NCBI GenBank assembly: GCA_011799875.1
Contig: CM022299.1
Coordinates: 342,614,307 to 342,678,306, forward strand
Direction of reading: 5' to 3'
Length of the DNA: 64,000 bases
Source of the DNA: Thinopyrum elongatum
Taxonomy: Eukaryota; Streptophyta; Magnoliopsida; Poales; Poaceae
Position numbers and translations under genes: made by a program. Below the pieces are notes generated by a model. It did no database searches. It saw nothing but the letters and a program-made list of their open reading frames with translations, and was not told the origin of the DNA. This document shows, piece after piece, positions 43,672-54,198 of the stretch; position 1 is the stretch's first letter; each line of letters opens with the position of its first letter.

Positions 43672-44084
43672 ATTGCCTAGTAGTAATTTGTTTACCCGTC
43701 GTTGCTATGCTCATGAGAGAGATGCCTCTAGTGAACGCTATGGCCTCCGGGTCCATCCACTTTATATTTACTAAAACCCTAAAAATACTTGTGGCAATTT
43801 ATTTATTTTTATTTTTATTATTATTTTATCTATCTACCACTAGTAGATTTAATCCTTGTAATTGGCAAGAACAAGGGGATTGACAATCCTCTTGCCTTTG
43901 TTGGGTACATGTATTTGCTTTGTGTGTGTGTGTGTGCAAATATCGTTTATCTCATTCTCGTGACGTCTCCTATTGGTTCGATAAACCTTGGTTCTTAACT
44001 GAGGGAAATAATTTTCGCTATTACACTACATCACCCTTCTTTTTCAGGGAAATCCCGACGATATCACAAAGTAGCAACCTGGCG
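43672..44084 (+). repeat. Athila-type LTR 3' fragment 2 with PBS stub
   Basis: A second, directly repeated LTR end follows immediately: ATTGCCTAGTAGTAATTTG, CTATGGCCTCCGGGTCC, GGGTACATGTATTTGCTT, ending CACAAAGTAGCA at 44076. ACCTGGCG follows, perhaps the first bases of a TGGCGCC-type PBS. It includes a short GT run (about 43921-43936). Confidence 0.7.
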
Positions 44085-44861
44085 TCAGCTATAGTGATCC
44101 TTGAGAGGCGGGGAACATCGGAAGGGGCACAAAAGAGTATGGCGGAAATGAGGAATCATTCGAAAGCACCTATTGGGTTCTCTGGACACGGCATGGTGTG
44201 GCTGGAGTGGCGGCTGACGAAGGAAGCTTCGAGGCAAAGTCTTAGCACTCAACTCGGGGCATTCTTGAGGGAAAAGGAGGCAAGGGGGAGATAGGGGAAC
44301 AAGGGAAATCACACAGGGAGAAAAGGGAGGCTCAAAACCTTCTGGCATTGCCGGAATTGGTTGTCGTAGCAACTGGTGATAGTAGAGCTTCGTGTGCTCG
44401 ATTTCAAACTTGATCTCGACGGGTGAGAGGCAGAATCAGTAGAGGCGATCATGAGTTGTTGTTCGGTTTCCTCGGATTGGAGAAGGGGTAAGAGATCGAT
44501 CGAATCTATAGATTCGGTCGTGCTTTAGCTCGGTGCTACAAGAGATCCTGGTGAACACATATCATGAAAGAGATGACAGGCGAGACCCGGGCATCAGTGG
44601 CTCAGGGAGAATACAAAAAGGGAAAAGGTGGTGCAGTGTGGGCTGCTACGGGGCCGGTTCACGGGGATGAGCACTGTGCTGCACGGCAGATGGCCAGATG
44701 GGCTGCGGTTGGCTGGGTCAGTAGAATATGTTTTCTATTCTTTTCCTGTTTCCAAATTATGAAATGATTTTGATTTAAAAAAATATTTAAAATTCTAGAA
44801 AATTTCAAATAATTCCAAAATATTATGTTGGAGCTAAGGAACATTTTTACATCGAGATATT

Positions 44862-44903
<42 letters not shown>

Positions 44904-46040
44904 TTTTGTTAAGTCTTACTTTGAGCATTATAAATGTTCCCTAAAATAAATTTGGGTTATAAATAATTCCCAAAATATTTTTGAACACACAAACAAATAT
45001 TCAAATTATATTTAAAACATTTCCAACTGTTTTTCTATATTGAAGGAGTCATATTACCTTCTATCGATTGATTTTATTTTTGAGTTGGATTTGTTTTAAA
45101 TATCAAAATACAAATGAGACGCAAAAGGAATATTTGGTAAAGTCCTTTTATTCCCTCTCATTTTAAATATTCATTAACTCCAAAAGTCTCAAATCCTAGT
45201 CAAACTTAGCTAAAAGCAAGCAACACAATCGAGTTTTAAATTAAGGGATAATTGATTTATGCCCGTAGTTGGGTCACACTCGGCAGTTTTGCCCCTAGTT
45301 TTCGAAAACCCTCGGTCTTGCCCAAGTGCGTTTGGTTCTCTTATGATTTTGCCCTTCTGTCTCAATTCCGTCCAGTGAAAGGCATTTGACTGTTAGAGAG
45401 ATATTTCTCTAGACCATTTTGCCCCCCTTACAACTCCAGTGAAAAATAAAGAGAAAAAACATGACACTTACAAGTGGGTCCCAACCACATAGAAAAGAAA
45501 AAAGCCAAACAGAAAAATTAGTCTCTCTCTCCTATCTCACTCTCTCTACCGTCGGGCAAACAACAGCAGTGATGGCGAGCAATTGGCACCAGAAGGTCAG
45601 GGTAGGCTGGCGAGTTGGATGAGCTGGACCGGAGGGAGCGAGGTTGCGTCAGGCGAGGTCAATGCTGCAAGGGCAGCGACGGATGCAGGGAAGGCTGGAA
45701 TCAATGCGGGGCATGTGGGAGCGGTGGAGACGGGCGGATCCGGTCGGGATAGAGGTCGGGGTGGCGCTGGCGACTGGCGGCGGGGCAGATGGGCAGCTGT
45801 TCGTCTCGGGGCTCAGGGCCCCATGGCCATGGTGGCTTGAACCTGCGAGAGAGCGGCGGCATGCTCAGACGTGAAGAAACAGAGGGGAAAAAGGAAGATG
45901 AAGTGCGGCAGGGTCCTCCTACTTGTCGCCGGTGGTGGTCCAGCGGTGCGGTGGCCTGGGCAGGCGCCAAACCGGTTGGTGGGACGCGCATCCTCTCCTG
46001 GCGGCAATGCTGTTCGGAGGGAGTGTGGGATTGAGCCCGG
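44085..46040. other. unassigned, probably transposon-derived
   Basis: A GC-rich gene-like part (44085-44720, no domain recognised) is followed by a very AT-rich part with a perfect AT run (about 44868-44898). From 45243 there is a block beginning GGGATAATTGATTTATGCCC, resembling the ends of grass Mutator-like elements, then another GC-rich part (45570-46040). ORFs on both strands overlap and none is convincing. Confidence 0.35.
44868..44898. repeat. AT microsatellite
   Basis: About 15 uninterrupted AT dinucleotides within an AT-rich stretch. Confidence 0.9.
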
Positions 46041-47798
46041 TGAAAGGACCACAATGTCGCCTAGAGGGGGGTGAATAGGCATTTTAAAAACTTCTACGGA
46101 TTTGGCTTAATCCTAATGCGAAAATAAACTTAAGAGGATACTTTTCAAGCACAAATCCTAAATACTAGGCTCAACTAAGTGCACCTACAACTTAATCTAA
46201 ACAAGATGAACACAACAATGAACTAACAAGACACAAGTAAGTTACACAAACTTACTTGAGCAATATCACAAGATATGTATGTGTATGACACAAGTTAGTA
46301 ATTCACACTAATCTCAACATATATCAATAGTAGCAACTATGAATTGCGGGATATAAAGTGTAGGCCTAAATAATCTCTATGAGGGAACTATCCAACACAA
46401 TATAATGAGGACAACAATATAGTGAATGCAAGGTCAAGAGACCAAAGTAAACCACAAGTAAGGAGATAGGGTTAGGGATAATGGAAGTCACGGAGACGAG
46501 GATGTGTCCCGATGTTCACTTCCTTGGAGGGAAGCTAGTCATGTTAGAGAGGTGGAGGTTGCCACAAAGGCAGACCAACACCACGAAGGCTCACCCTATT
46601 CTCCTTGAGATATCACCACGAAGGTGATTCCCAACCACTAGTGGTAGACCTTGAGGCGGCCTCCAAACCTTCACAGACTTTCTGAGGGCAAATCACAAGT
46701 TGATTCCTCACTCGAGCACTCCTATCGCCTAGGAGTCTCCAATCTCCAAGAGTAACAAGATCAAGGGGTGAATGGTCAAGATTTGGTCAAATCATGAATT
46801 CCTTTGGTCACAAGAGGGAGAGGGAGTGGATCTATCACTTGGTGAAATCTCTCTCAAGAACTCTCACAAATCTCTCTGGGATCTAAGATTTGAGGTAGGA
46901 GAAAGGAAAGGGAGCTTTTCTGAGTTGTGGGTCAAGATATTTGTGTTGCTCAACCCCTCCACTAAGTGGTGAAGGGGTATATATAGGCTAGAAGAAAAAC
47001 TAGCCATTTGTCATGTTTTTCTGTAAGTGCCCGGATGTCCGAGAGGCAACCCGGATGATCCGGACAACGCCAAAATGATCTGGGATGAGATCCGGATAAT
47101 CCGGCTAGGTCAATAGACACGTGGTGAAGCAGATACTCGGATGTCCAGGGACGTAGCCGGACCGGGCAATGCCTGAATGATCCGTATTGGTAGCCGGATG
47201 ATCCGGCTAGCTAGAGTAAGCTTCTGTGATGATTTTATTCGAGCAGCCCGGATGATCCAGCCAATAAAAAAAAACAGGTGACCCAAAACTAAGAGACATA
47301 ACTTTTACATACAGACTTTGATTTTGATGATCTTGGGCTCGTTTTGAAGCTATTGAAAAAAACCAGGCCCTCATATAGATAAGCATCGAAGATCAACCAA
47401 AATGGAGGGTGAAAAATATGCAAAGGTTTGAACCTAGAATTTGGGGAACCCTTTTGGTTTTGGAGAATGATATATATGTATATGATCGGAGTGGAATTGT
47501 GTGTAGAAGATGTTGATTTGAGCAAATCCATCACGAACCCCTTTGATCCCTTCTTAATATTGTGGGATCCCTATAACTCAAGAAACATAAAAGAGCTACA
47601 CAAGATAGCTCCCAGAAATCCTTTCTTGGGCATACATCTTTTTCGATGGTTGTTGATCCATGCAACTACAACCAAAGGAACTGATACATTTGACTTGAGC
47701 ATTCCACTTGAGCTTGCTGTTCACATTTATTCTTGGCTCAAGATGGAAGCATGACCTTGATCACAACATTTGGTGAAGACTTCAAATAGCTCCCTCAT
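46041..47798 (-). repeat. SIRE-like copia LTR, 5' truncated, minus strand
   Basis: On the minus strand it ends CACCCCCCTCTAGGCGACA... CCTTTCA at 46041, the typical SIRE-type LTR end. It carries a TATA (CTATATATACCCC, about 46974-46986) and, upstream of that, a palindrome array (47022-47262). No PBS or internal sequence adjoins at 46040, so it is a solo or truncated LTR. It is cut at about 47798 by an Athila-type LTR. Confidence 0.65.
47022..47262 (-). repeat. array of interrupted palindromes CCGGATGATCCGG
   Basis: Six to eight variants of CCGGATGATCCGG, GATCCGGATAATCCGG and CCCGGATGTCCGAG lie within 240 bp just upstream (minus strand) of the TATA box. The sequence differs from the array at 4684-5010 but the layout is the same. 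Confidence 0.75.
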
Positions 47799-49098
47799 TG
47801 CTTGTATCTGCGTTGGTATTTCCCCGAAGAGGAGAGGGTGATGCAGCACAACAATGGTAAGTATTTCCCTCAGTTATGAAACCAAGGTATCAATCTAGTA
47901 CGAGGATCCACCAAACTATGTAAGCAGTATCTGCACACAAATAACAAAAACGTGCAACCCAACGCGTAAGAGGGGTTGTCATTCCCTCCTCGGTATTGAG
48001 ATAGATTAAATTGTATGAGATTGGATAAATAGATCTAACAAAAACACAAAATAAAATAAATAAAGAAAAAGTGCAGCAAGGTATTTTTAGATTTTTGGAT
48101 TAATAGATCTGAAAACAATATGATAGAAAATAGACCCGGGGGCCGTAGATTTCACTAGAAGCTTCTCTCCAGAAAATAGCATATGGTGGGTAAACAAATT
48201 ACTGTTGGGCAATTGATAGATAAGCAAATAATTATGACGATATCCAAGGCAATGATCATGTATATAGGCATCACGTCCAAGATTAGTAGACCAACTCCTG
48301 CCTGCATCTACTACTATTACTCCACACATCGACCGCTATCCATCATGCATCTAGTATATTAAGTTCATGAAAAAATGGAGTAATGCAATAAGAACGATGA
48401 CATGATGTAGACAAGATCTATTCATGTAGGAATAGACCCCATATTTTTATCCTTAATGGCAACAATACATGCGTGTCATGTCTCTTTCTGTCACTGAGAT
48501 TGAGCACCGCAAGATCGAACCCATCACAAAGCACCTCTTCCCATGGCAAGAAATATCAATTTAGTTGGCCAAACCAAACCAAAGTTTCGGAGAAGAAATA
48601 CGAGGCTATAACAATCATGCATATAAGAGTTCAACAAAGACTCAAATAATATTCATAGATAGATCTGATCATAAGCTCACAATTCATCGGATCCCAACAA
48701 ACACACCACAAAAAAGAGTTACATCAAATAGATCTCCAAGAACACTGTATTGAAGATCAAAAAGAGAGAAGAAGCCATCTAGTTACTGCCTACGGACCCG
48801 TAGGTCTGTGGTAAACTACTCATGCGTCATCGGAGGGGCAAGGGTGATGATGAAGAACCCCTCTGTGATCATTGACCCCTCCGGCAAGGTGCCGGAAAAG
48901 GCCTCTAGATTGGATCTCGTGGTTCTGGAACTTGCGGCGGTGGAAACTCTGATCTCTCAACTCCCCTAGAGTTTCTGGAATATTTGGGTATTTATAGAGC
49001 TGAGAGGCGGTGGAGGAGACTCCCGTGGGCCCCACTACCCACCAGGGCGCGCCAGGGGCCTCTGGCGCGCCCTGGTGCCTAGTGGACCCCACGGGATT
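47799..49098 (-). repeat. Athila-type LTR C, U3 start missing
   Basis: It matches LTRs A and B in reverse orientation from near their 3' end (47799) to the far side of the GC hairpin (49095). About 260 bp of U3 are missing. Head-to-head with LTR A, which starts at 49099. TATA (minus): CTCTATAAATACCC near 48987-49000. Confidence 0.85.
49022..49095. repeat. GC-rich hairpin at the C/A junction
   Basis: Arms of about 34 bp: CACCAGGGCGCGCCAG pairs with CTGGCGCGCCCTGGTG, and the outer CCCGTGGGCCCCACT pairs with AGTGGACCCCACGGG. The loop is 6 bases. The LTR C truncation falls 3 bp beyond the base of the stem. Confidence 0.9.
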
Positions 49099-50663
49099 TG
49101 ATACGTCTCCAACGTATCTATAGTTTTTGATTGTTCCATGCTGTTATATTATCATTCTTGGATGTTTTACAATCATTTTATAGCAACTTTATATCATTTT
49201 TGGGACTAACCTATTGACATAGTGCCCAGTGCCAGTTGCTGTTTTTTACTTCGCAGAATATCCCTATCAAACAGAGTCCAAACGCAGCAAAACTTTTTGG
49301 AGATTTTTTTTTGGGACCAGAAGACAACTTGGGAGCCAAGGAAGGACCATAAGGGAGGCCCGTGGGGCCCACAAGACACCAGGGCAAGCCTAGGAGCCCA
49401 GGGGCGCCCTGGTGGGTTATGGGGTCCACGGGGGTCTCCTGCACCACCTCTTCGCTCTATAAATTCCCAAATATTCCGGAAACCCTAGGGGAGTAGACGA
49501 AACACAATTCCACCCGCCGCAAGTCCAGAACCATGAGATCCAATCTAACACCATCACGGAGGGGTTCATCATCCTCATTGGTGCCTCTCCGATGATGCGT
49601 GAGTAGTCCACCATAGACCTAAGGGTCCGTAGGCAGTAGCTAGATGGCTTCTTCTCTCTTTTTGCTTCTCAATACAATGGTCTCTTGGAGATCTATTTGA
49701 TGTAAACCTTTTTTGCGGTGTGTTTGTTGGGATCCGATGAACTTTGAGTTTATGATCAGATCTATATCCATGAATATTATTTGAGTTTCTTTGATCTCTT
49801 ATATGCATGATTATTTATAGCCTCGTATTTCTTCTTCGAATCTTTGGTTTAGTTAGGCCAACTAGATTGATTTTTCTTGCCATGGGAAGAGGTGCTTTGT
49901 GATGGGTTCGATCTTACGGTGTCCTCACCCAGTGACAGAAGGGGTAGCGAGGCACATATGTATCATTGCTATTAAGGATAACAAGATGGGGTCTATTCCT
50001 ACATGAATAGATCTTGTCTACATCATGTCATCGTTCTTATTGCATTACTCCGTTTCTCCATGAACTTAATATACTAGATGCATCATTAATAGCGGTCGAT
50101 GTGTGGAGTAATAGTAGTAGATGCAGGCAGGAGTCGGTCTACTAATCTTCGACGTGATGCCTATATATTCATCATTGCTTTAGATATCGTCATAATTATT
50201 AGATCTTCTATCAATTGCCCAACAGTAATTTGTTTACCCACCGTATGCTATTTTCTCGAGAGAAGCCACTAGTGAAATCTACGGCCCCTGGGTCTATCTT
50301 TTATCATATTGCTTTCAGATCTATTTTTCACCACATTTGTTTTTAGATCTATTATTCCAAAAACCCAAAAATACTTTGCTGCACTTTTTATTTGCATATT
50401 TTATTTCACATTTTATTCAGATCTATTTATCCAAACACATACAAACCAATCTATCTTTTGACGGAGGAGGGATTGACAACCCCTCTTACACGTTGGGTTG
50501 CGAGGATTTGTTCTTTGTGTGCAGGTACCATTTACATAGTGTTGCTTGGTTCTCCTACTGGATTGATACCTTGGTATCATAACTGAGGGGAATACCTACC
50601 ATAGCTGTACTGCATCATCCCTTCCTCTTTGGGGAAATACCGACGCAGTTTCAAGCCGCATCA
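49099..50663 (+). repeat. Athila-type LTR A (1,565 bp)
   Basis: TGATACGTCTCCAACGTATC...CAAGCCGCATCA, with a PBS 11 bp later. GC hairpin at 49359-49432 and TATA CTATAAA at 49457-49463. The same family as LTRs B and C. Confidence 0.9.
49359..49432. repeat. GC-rich hairpin in LTR A
   Basis: CCCGTGGGGCCCAC and ACACCAGGGC pair with GCCCTGGTGG and GGGTCCACGGG. The inner stem is degenerate (GCAAGCC against GGGGCGCC). The TATA box lies 25 bp downstream. Confidence 0.8.
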
Positions 50664-50674
50664 AAAGGAATTTC

Positions 50675-50692
50675 TGACGCCGTTGCCGGGGA
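50675..50692 (+). promoter_or_regulatory. primer-binding site, tRNA-Asp type
   Basis: TGACGCCGTTGCCGGGGA, one mismatch to the tRNA-Asp complement, 11 bp after LTR A. Confidence 0.85.
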
Positions 50693-50916
50693 GACATCAT
50701 CAACACCTATCAGGTTCCTAATCACAAATCTCATCTCCTTGCAATTTATATTATTTGCCATTTGCCTCTCGTTTTCATCTCCCCCACTTCACAAAAATAT
50801 TTGCCTTTTTATTCGCCTTCTTTTTCGTTTGCCTTTTGCTTGTTTGATCTTTTGTTTGCTTGTGTTGCCATGTGCCTTCTATTTGCTTGCATCTTCGCTA
50901 GCTAAAATCTATTGAT

Positions 50917-51513
50917 ATGGATCCTCATCCTCTTGCTAATCTTTTTAAAAGATCCAATTATGATGAATCAATTGCTAGTGATTTGAGTGCACTAGATTAT
51001 CTTTATGAAGTTTTGCTTGAAAATTGTGAATCCAAAAATTGTGATGAAGTGTTAGAGGAAGAAATTTATAAAGTGATTCATGATAGCTCCTTGAAAGAAA
51101 AGCATGATTGCAATGATGTTACTATAAATTCTATTAATGTCAATTGTGCTAACAATATGCAAAACCCTAAGCTTGGGGATGCTAATTTTGCTATGTCGAC
51201 TACTTATTGCAATGATCATGATTGGGGTGATAATGCTTCTTAGGACCTTGATAGTTTATTTAAGCCTCATGATGAATATGTTTGCAATAATATTCAAAGT
51301 GGGTTCGGAAGAGTGTCAACTCTAGGTAAAAATAATCCCACATATTTGGAGAGTGTTCAATCTTATGAAATTGTTGATAAAAATGGGTTTGGAGAGGTCA
51401 TGACTTTAGTTGATGTTAATCCCACTATCTTGGAAGATTTTAAAAAATTTATGCATGTGGATCATGAAGAGAAAATTTTATATGATATTTATATTTTTGA
51501 ATTTGATTATTAA
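50917..51513 (+). pseudogene. short ORF of a non-autonomous Athila-type family, one stop
   Basis: It starts at ATG 50917 (MDPHPLANLFKRSNYDESIA) 220 bp after the PBS, the first ORF of the element. It is acidic and Asn/Asp-rich, with a TAG at 51241-51243 after DWGDNAS, and continues in the same frame (NNPTYLESVQSYEIVDKNGF, EEKILYDIYIFEFDY) to 51513. There is no gag capsid, zinc knuckle, protease or RT signature. I do not know its function; the family appears to have no other protein. Confidence 0.65.
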
Positions 51514-54168
51514 CCTACATGTAATTATTATGAGAGAGTAAAATATGGTTGTAGAAATTTTCATGTTACTAAATTACCTCTCGTTACGTTCAGATTTGCT
51601 ATTGTTTCTTTCTTCTTCCTTGCATATGCTAGTTTTTGCTTGTCTTGATAAATATTTTCCTATAAAATGCCTATGCATAGGAAGTATGTTAGACTTAAAT
51701 GTGATTTTCACATGCTATATGATGCTCTCTTTATGTTTCAATTATTATCTTTCTTGTGAGCATCAATAAAATTTTATGCCTAGCTAGGGGCATAAAACGA
51801 TAGCGCTTGTTGGAAGGCAACCCAATGAATAAAATTTATTTTGTCTTTTTCTTTCTGTTCATGAGTGTTTACACAATTATGCTACTGTTATGATTGTGTT
51901 TTTATGTTTTAATTAGTGTTTGTGCCAAGTAAAGCCTTTAGGATTATGTTGGGTGGTAGTTGATTTGATCTTGTTGAAAAATAGAAACTTTTGCGTTGAG
52001 TAGCAGAATTTTGTAACATCACAGAAGAGACAAAAAATTCTGAATTTTTTACAAAAGATTTATATAAAAATTTCCCACGTTGTCCTAAGTTTTTAGAATT
52101 TTTGGAGTTACAGAAGTATGGTTAGAGTTCAGATTACTACAGACTATTCTGTTTTTGACAGATTCTGTTTTCGTTGCATTGTGTGCTTATTTTGATGAAT
52201 CTATGGACTGTATTGGAAGGTATAATCCATATTAAAGTTGGAATACAGTATATATAATGCAATAATAAAATTTGAATGGGCTTGCAATAGTACTTAGAGT
52301 GGTGATATGCTTTATTATACTAACGGATCTCACGAAGGTTTTGTTAAGTTTTGTGTGATTGAAGTTTTCAAGTTTTGGGTGAGATCACGATGGATGAAGA
52401 AATAAGGAGTGAAAAGAGCCTAAGCTTGGGGATGCCCATGGCACCCCAAGTTAATATTCAAGGAGAACCAAGCAACTAAGCTTGGGGATGCCCCGGAAGG
52501 CATCCCCTCTTTCTTCTAACGACCATCGGTATTTTACTTGGAGCTATATTTTTATTCGTCACATATCATGAGTTTTGCTTGGAGCGTCTTGTATTATATG
52601 AGTCTTTGCTTGTTTTGATTTTTAGTTTATCACAAGTATCCTTGCTGGACACACCTATTTGAGAGAGCCAAAATTATGCTATGATTTGTTAGAATTGCTC
52701 TATATGCTTCACTTAAATTTTTTGAGCTATGGAATTGCTCTAGTGTTTCACTTATATCTTTTTGAGCACGGTGTGATTTGAAATTTTTAAAGAAATACTC
52801 TCATGCTTCACTTAGATTTATTTGAGAGCTAGTAAATTTTTGAAAAAATTCTCAAATGCTTCACTTGTATTATTTTGAGAGATAATTTTTTTTATGCTCA
52901 TGTTCTTCACTTAAATTTATTTGAGCTTGTCAAAAGCAATTGCAGTATATGAAATTAGTCCCAAAGTGATAGATATTTAAGAGGGATATAATAAGAACTT
53001 TCATGAAGATCATTGGACAAAATAAACTTGATTCTTTGTAATAGTTTTGAGATATGATGATAGTAATATATGAGTCATGTTGGTGAGTAATTATGCTGTA
53101 GTAAGAATATTGGTGTTAAGGTTTGGGATTCCCTATGCAAGCACGAAAGTCAATAGTTATGCAATGAAATTACATCCTACTTGTGATGCATTGTTCGGCG
53201 TTAGTTATGCTTAAAGCTCGTTTATGAGAATTTTCATTTCTTTGTTGGTTGCTTCTCAATCTTTTTGCTAGCCTCCACCTGTACTAAGTAGACATACCAC
53301 TTGTGCATCCAAAATCCTTAAACCTAGTTTTGCCATATGAGTCCACCATACCTACCTATATGCGGTATTTCCATGCCGTTCTAAGTAAATTTGTATGTGC
53401 AACCTCTAATTTTCAAAATGAATTTCCTTTTTGTGTGCCCGTACCGCTCATGAAGCGGCAGGGGGTGGCCAATATTTTCCATGCTAGATGTGTTATTCTC
53501 AAGATGAGTGTTTATTCACTAGTCATTGCATGAGAGTGTGGCGGTAATAGGGATGCCCAGTCCCTAAATGAAAAAGAAATTTACTTTATGTTGTCAAATA
53601 ATAAATTCCTTGGAAAGTGTTGGTATGAACGGTACCCGTGGATATGGCTAGCCATGGAGTGTGAAAGTATGGTGGAAAAAGGAATAAACTTTATTTTATG
53701 TTTGGGAACCACCTATGATATATCTAGCATGGAAAGTGTTGGGAATTACTCGGTCATTTTCATTGACGGGAAAAGCATGCCTCTCAAAATATTTTATCTC
53801 TCAATTTAAGATTTGAGCTCCGGCACTTCTACAAATCTCTACTTCCCTCTGCGAATGGCCTATCCATTTACTTTATGCAATTTTTATTTTTATTTGAGTC
53901 TCCATCTTCTCTTATAAAGCACCAACTAGGGGCACTATGATCGTACTTGAGCATTAGATGTAGCTAATATTCGAGTGTGTTTCATGAATGGATCAATGAT
54001 TGAGCATGATGGACTAGGGATTACTTTCTTTAGTGTTGATATTTTGAAAGACATGGTTGCTTATTGATATGCTTGAGTATTGAAGTTATCATGTCAAATA
54101 TAGACTATTGCTTTGAACCATCTAAAAGTCCAAATGTCCATGCTACAAAAGAAAAGAATATGTGATGG
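51514..54168 (+). other. long untranslated internal region of the same element, 3' end missing
   Basis: Two PPT-like AAGCTTGGGGA motifs (52422, 52478) lie in a 90-bp repeat-like block. At 52655-52930 there is a tandem of degenerate units built on TGCTTCACTTAnATTTnTTTGAG (five or so copies). From 53240 the sequence is homologous to 24980-25720. It stops before any terminal polypurine tract and joins an inverted PBS/LTR. Confidence 0.7.
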
Positions 54169-54172
54169 TCTC

Positions 54173-54190
54173 CCCGGCAACGGCGCCAGA
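54173..54190 (-). promoter_or_regulatory. primer-binding site of LTR B, inverted
   Basis: The minus strand reads TGGCGCCGTTGCCGGGGA, an exact tRNA-Asp complement, 8-11 bp from LTR B. Only 4 further bases of its internal region remain before the junction. Confidence 0.88.
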
Positions 54191-54198
54191 AATTCCTT

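Noticed and set aside
44085..44294. ORF continuing from the LTR fragment as a gag start
   Set aside because: The peptide begins within LTR sequence and has no gag motif; the PBS is broken at 44084.
45583..46082. GC-rich overlapping ORFs as a host gene
   Set aside because: Three frames and both strands are open, there is no domain, and the sequence adjoins LTR fragments. It remains unassigned.
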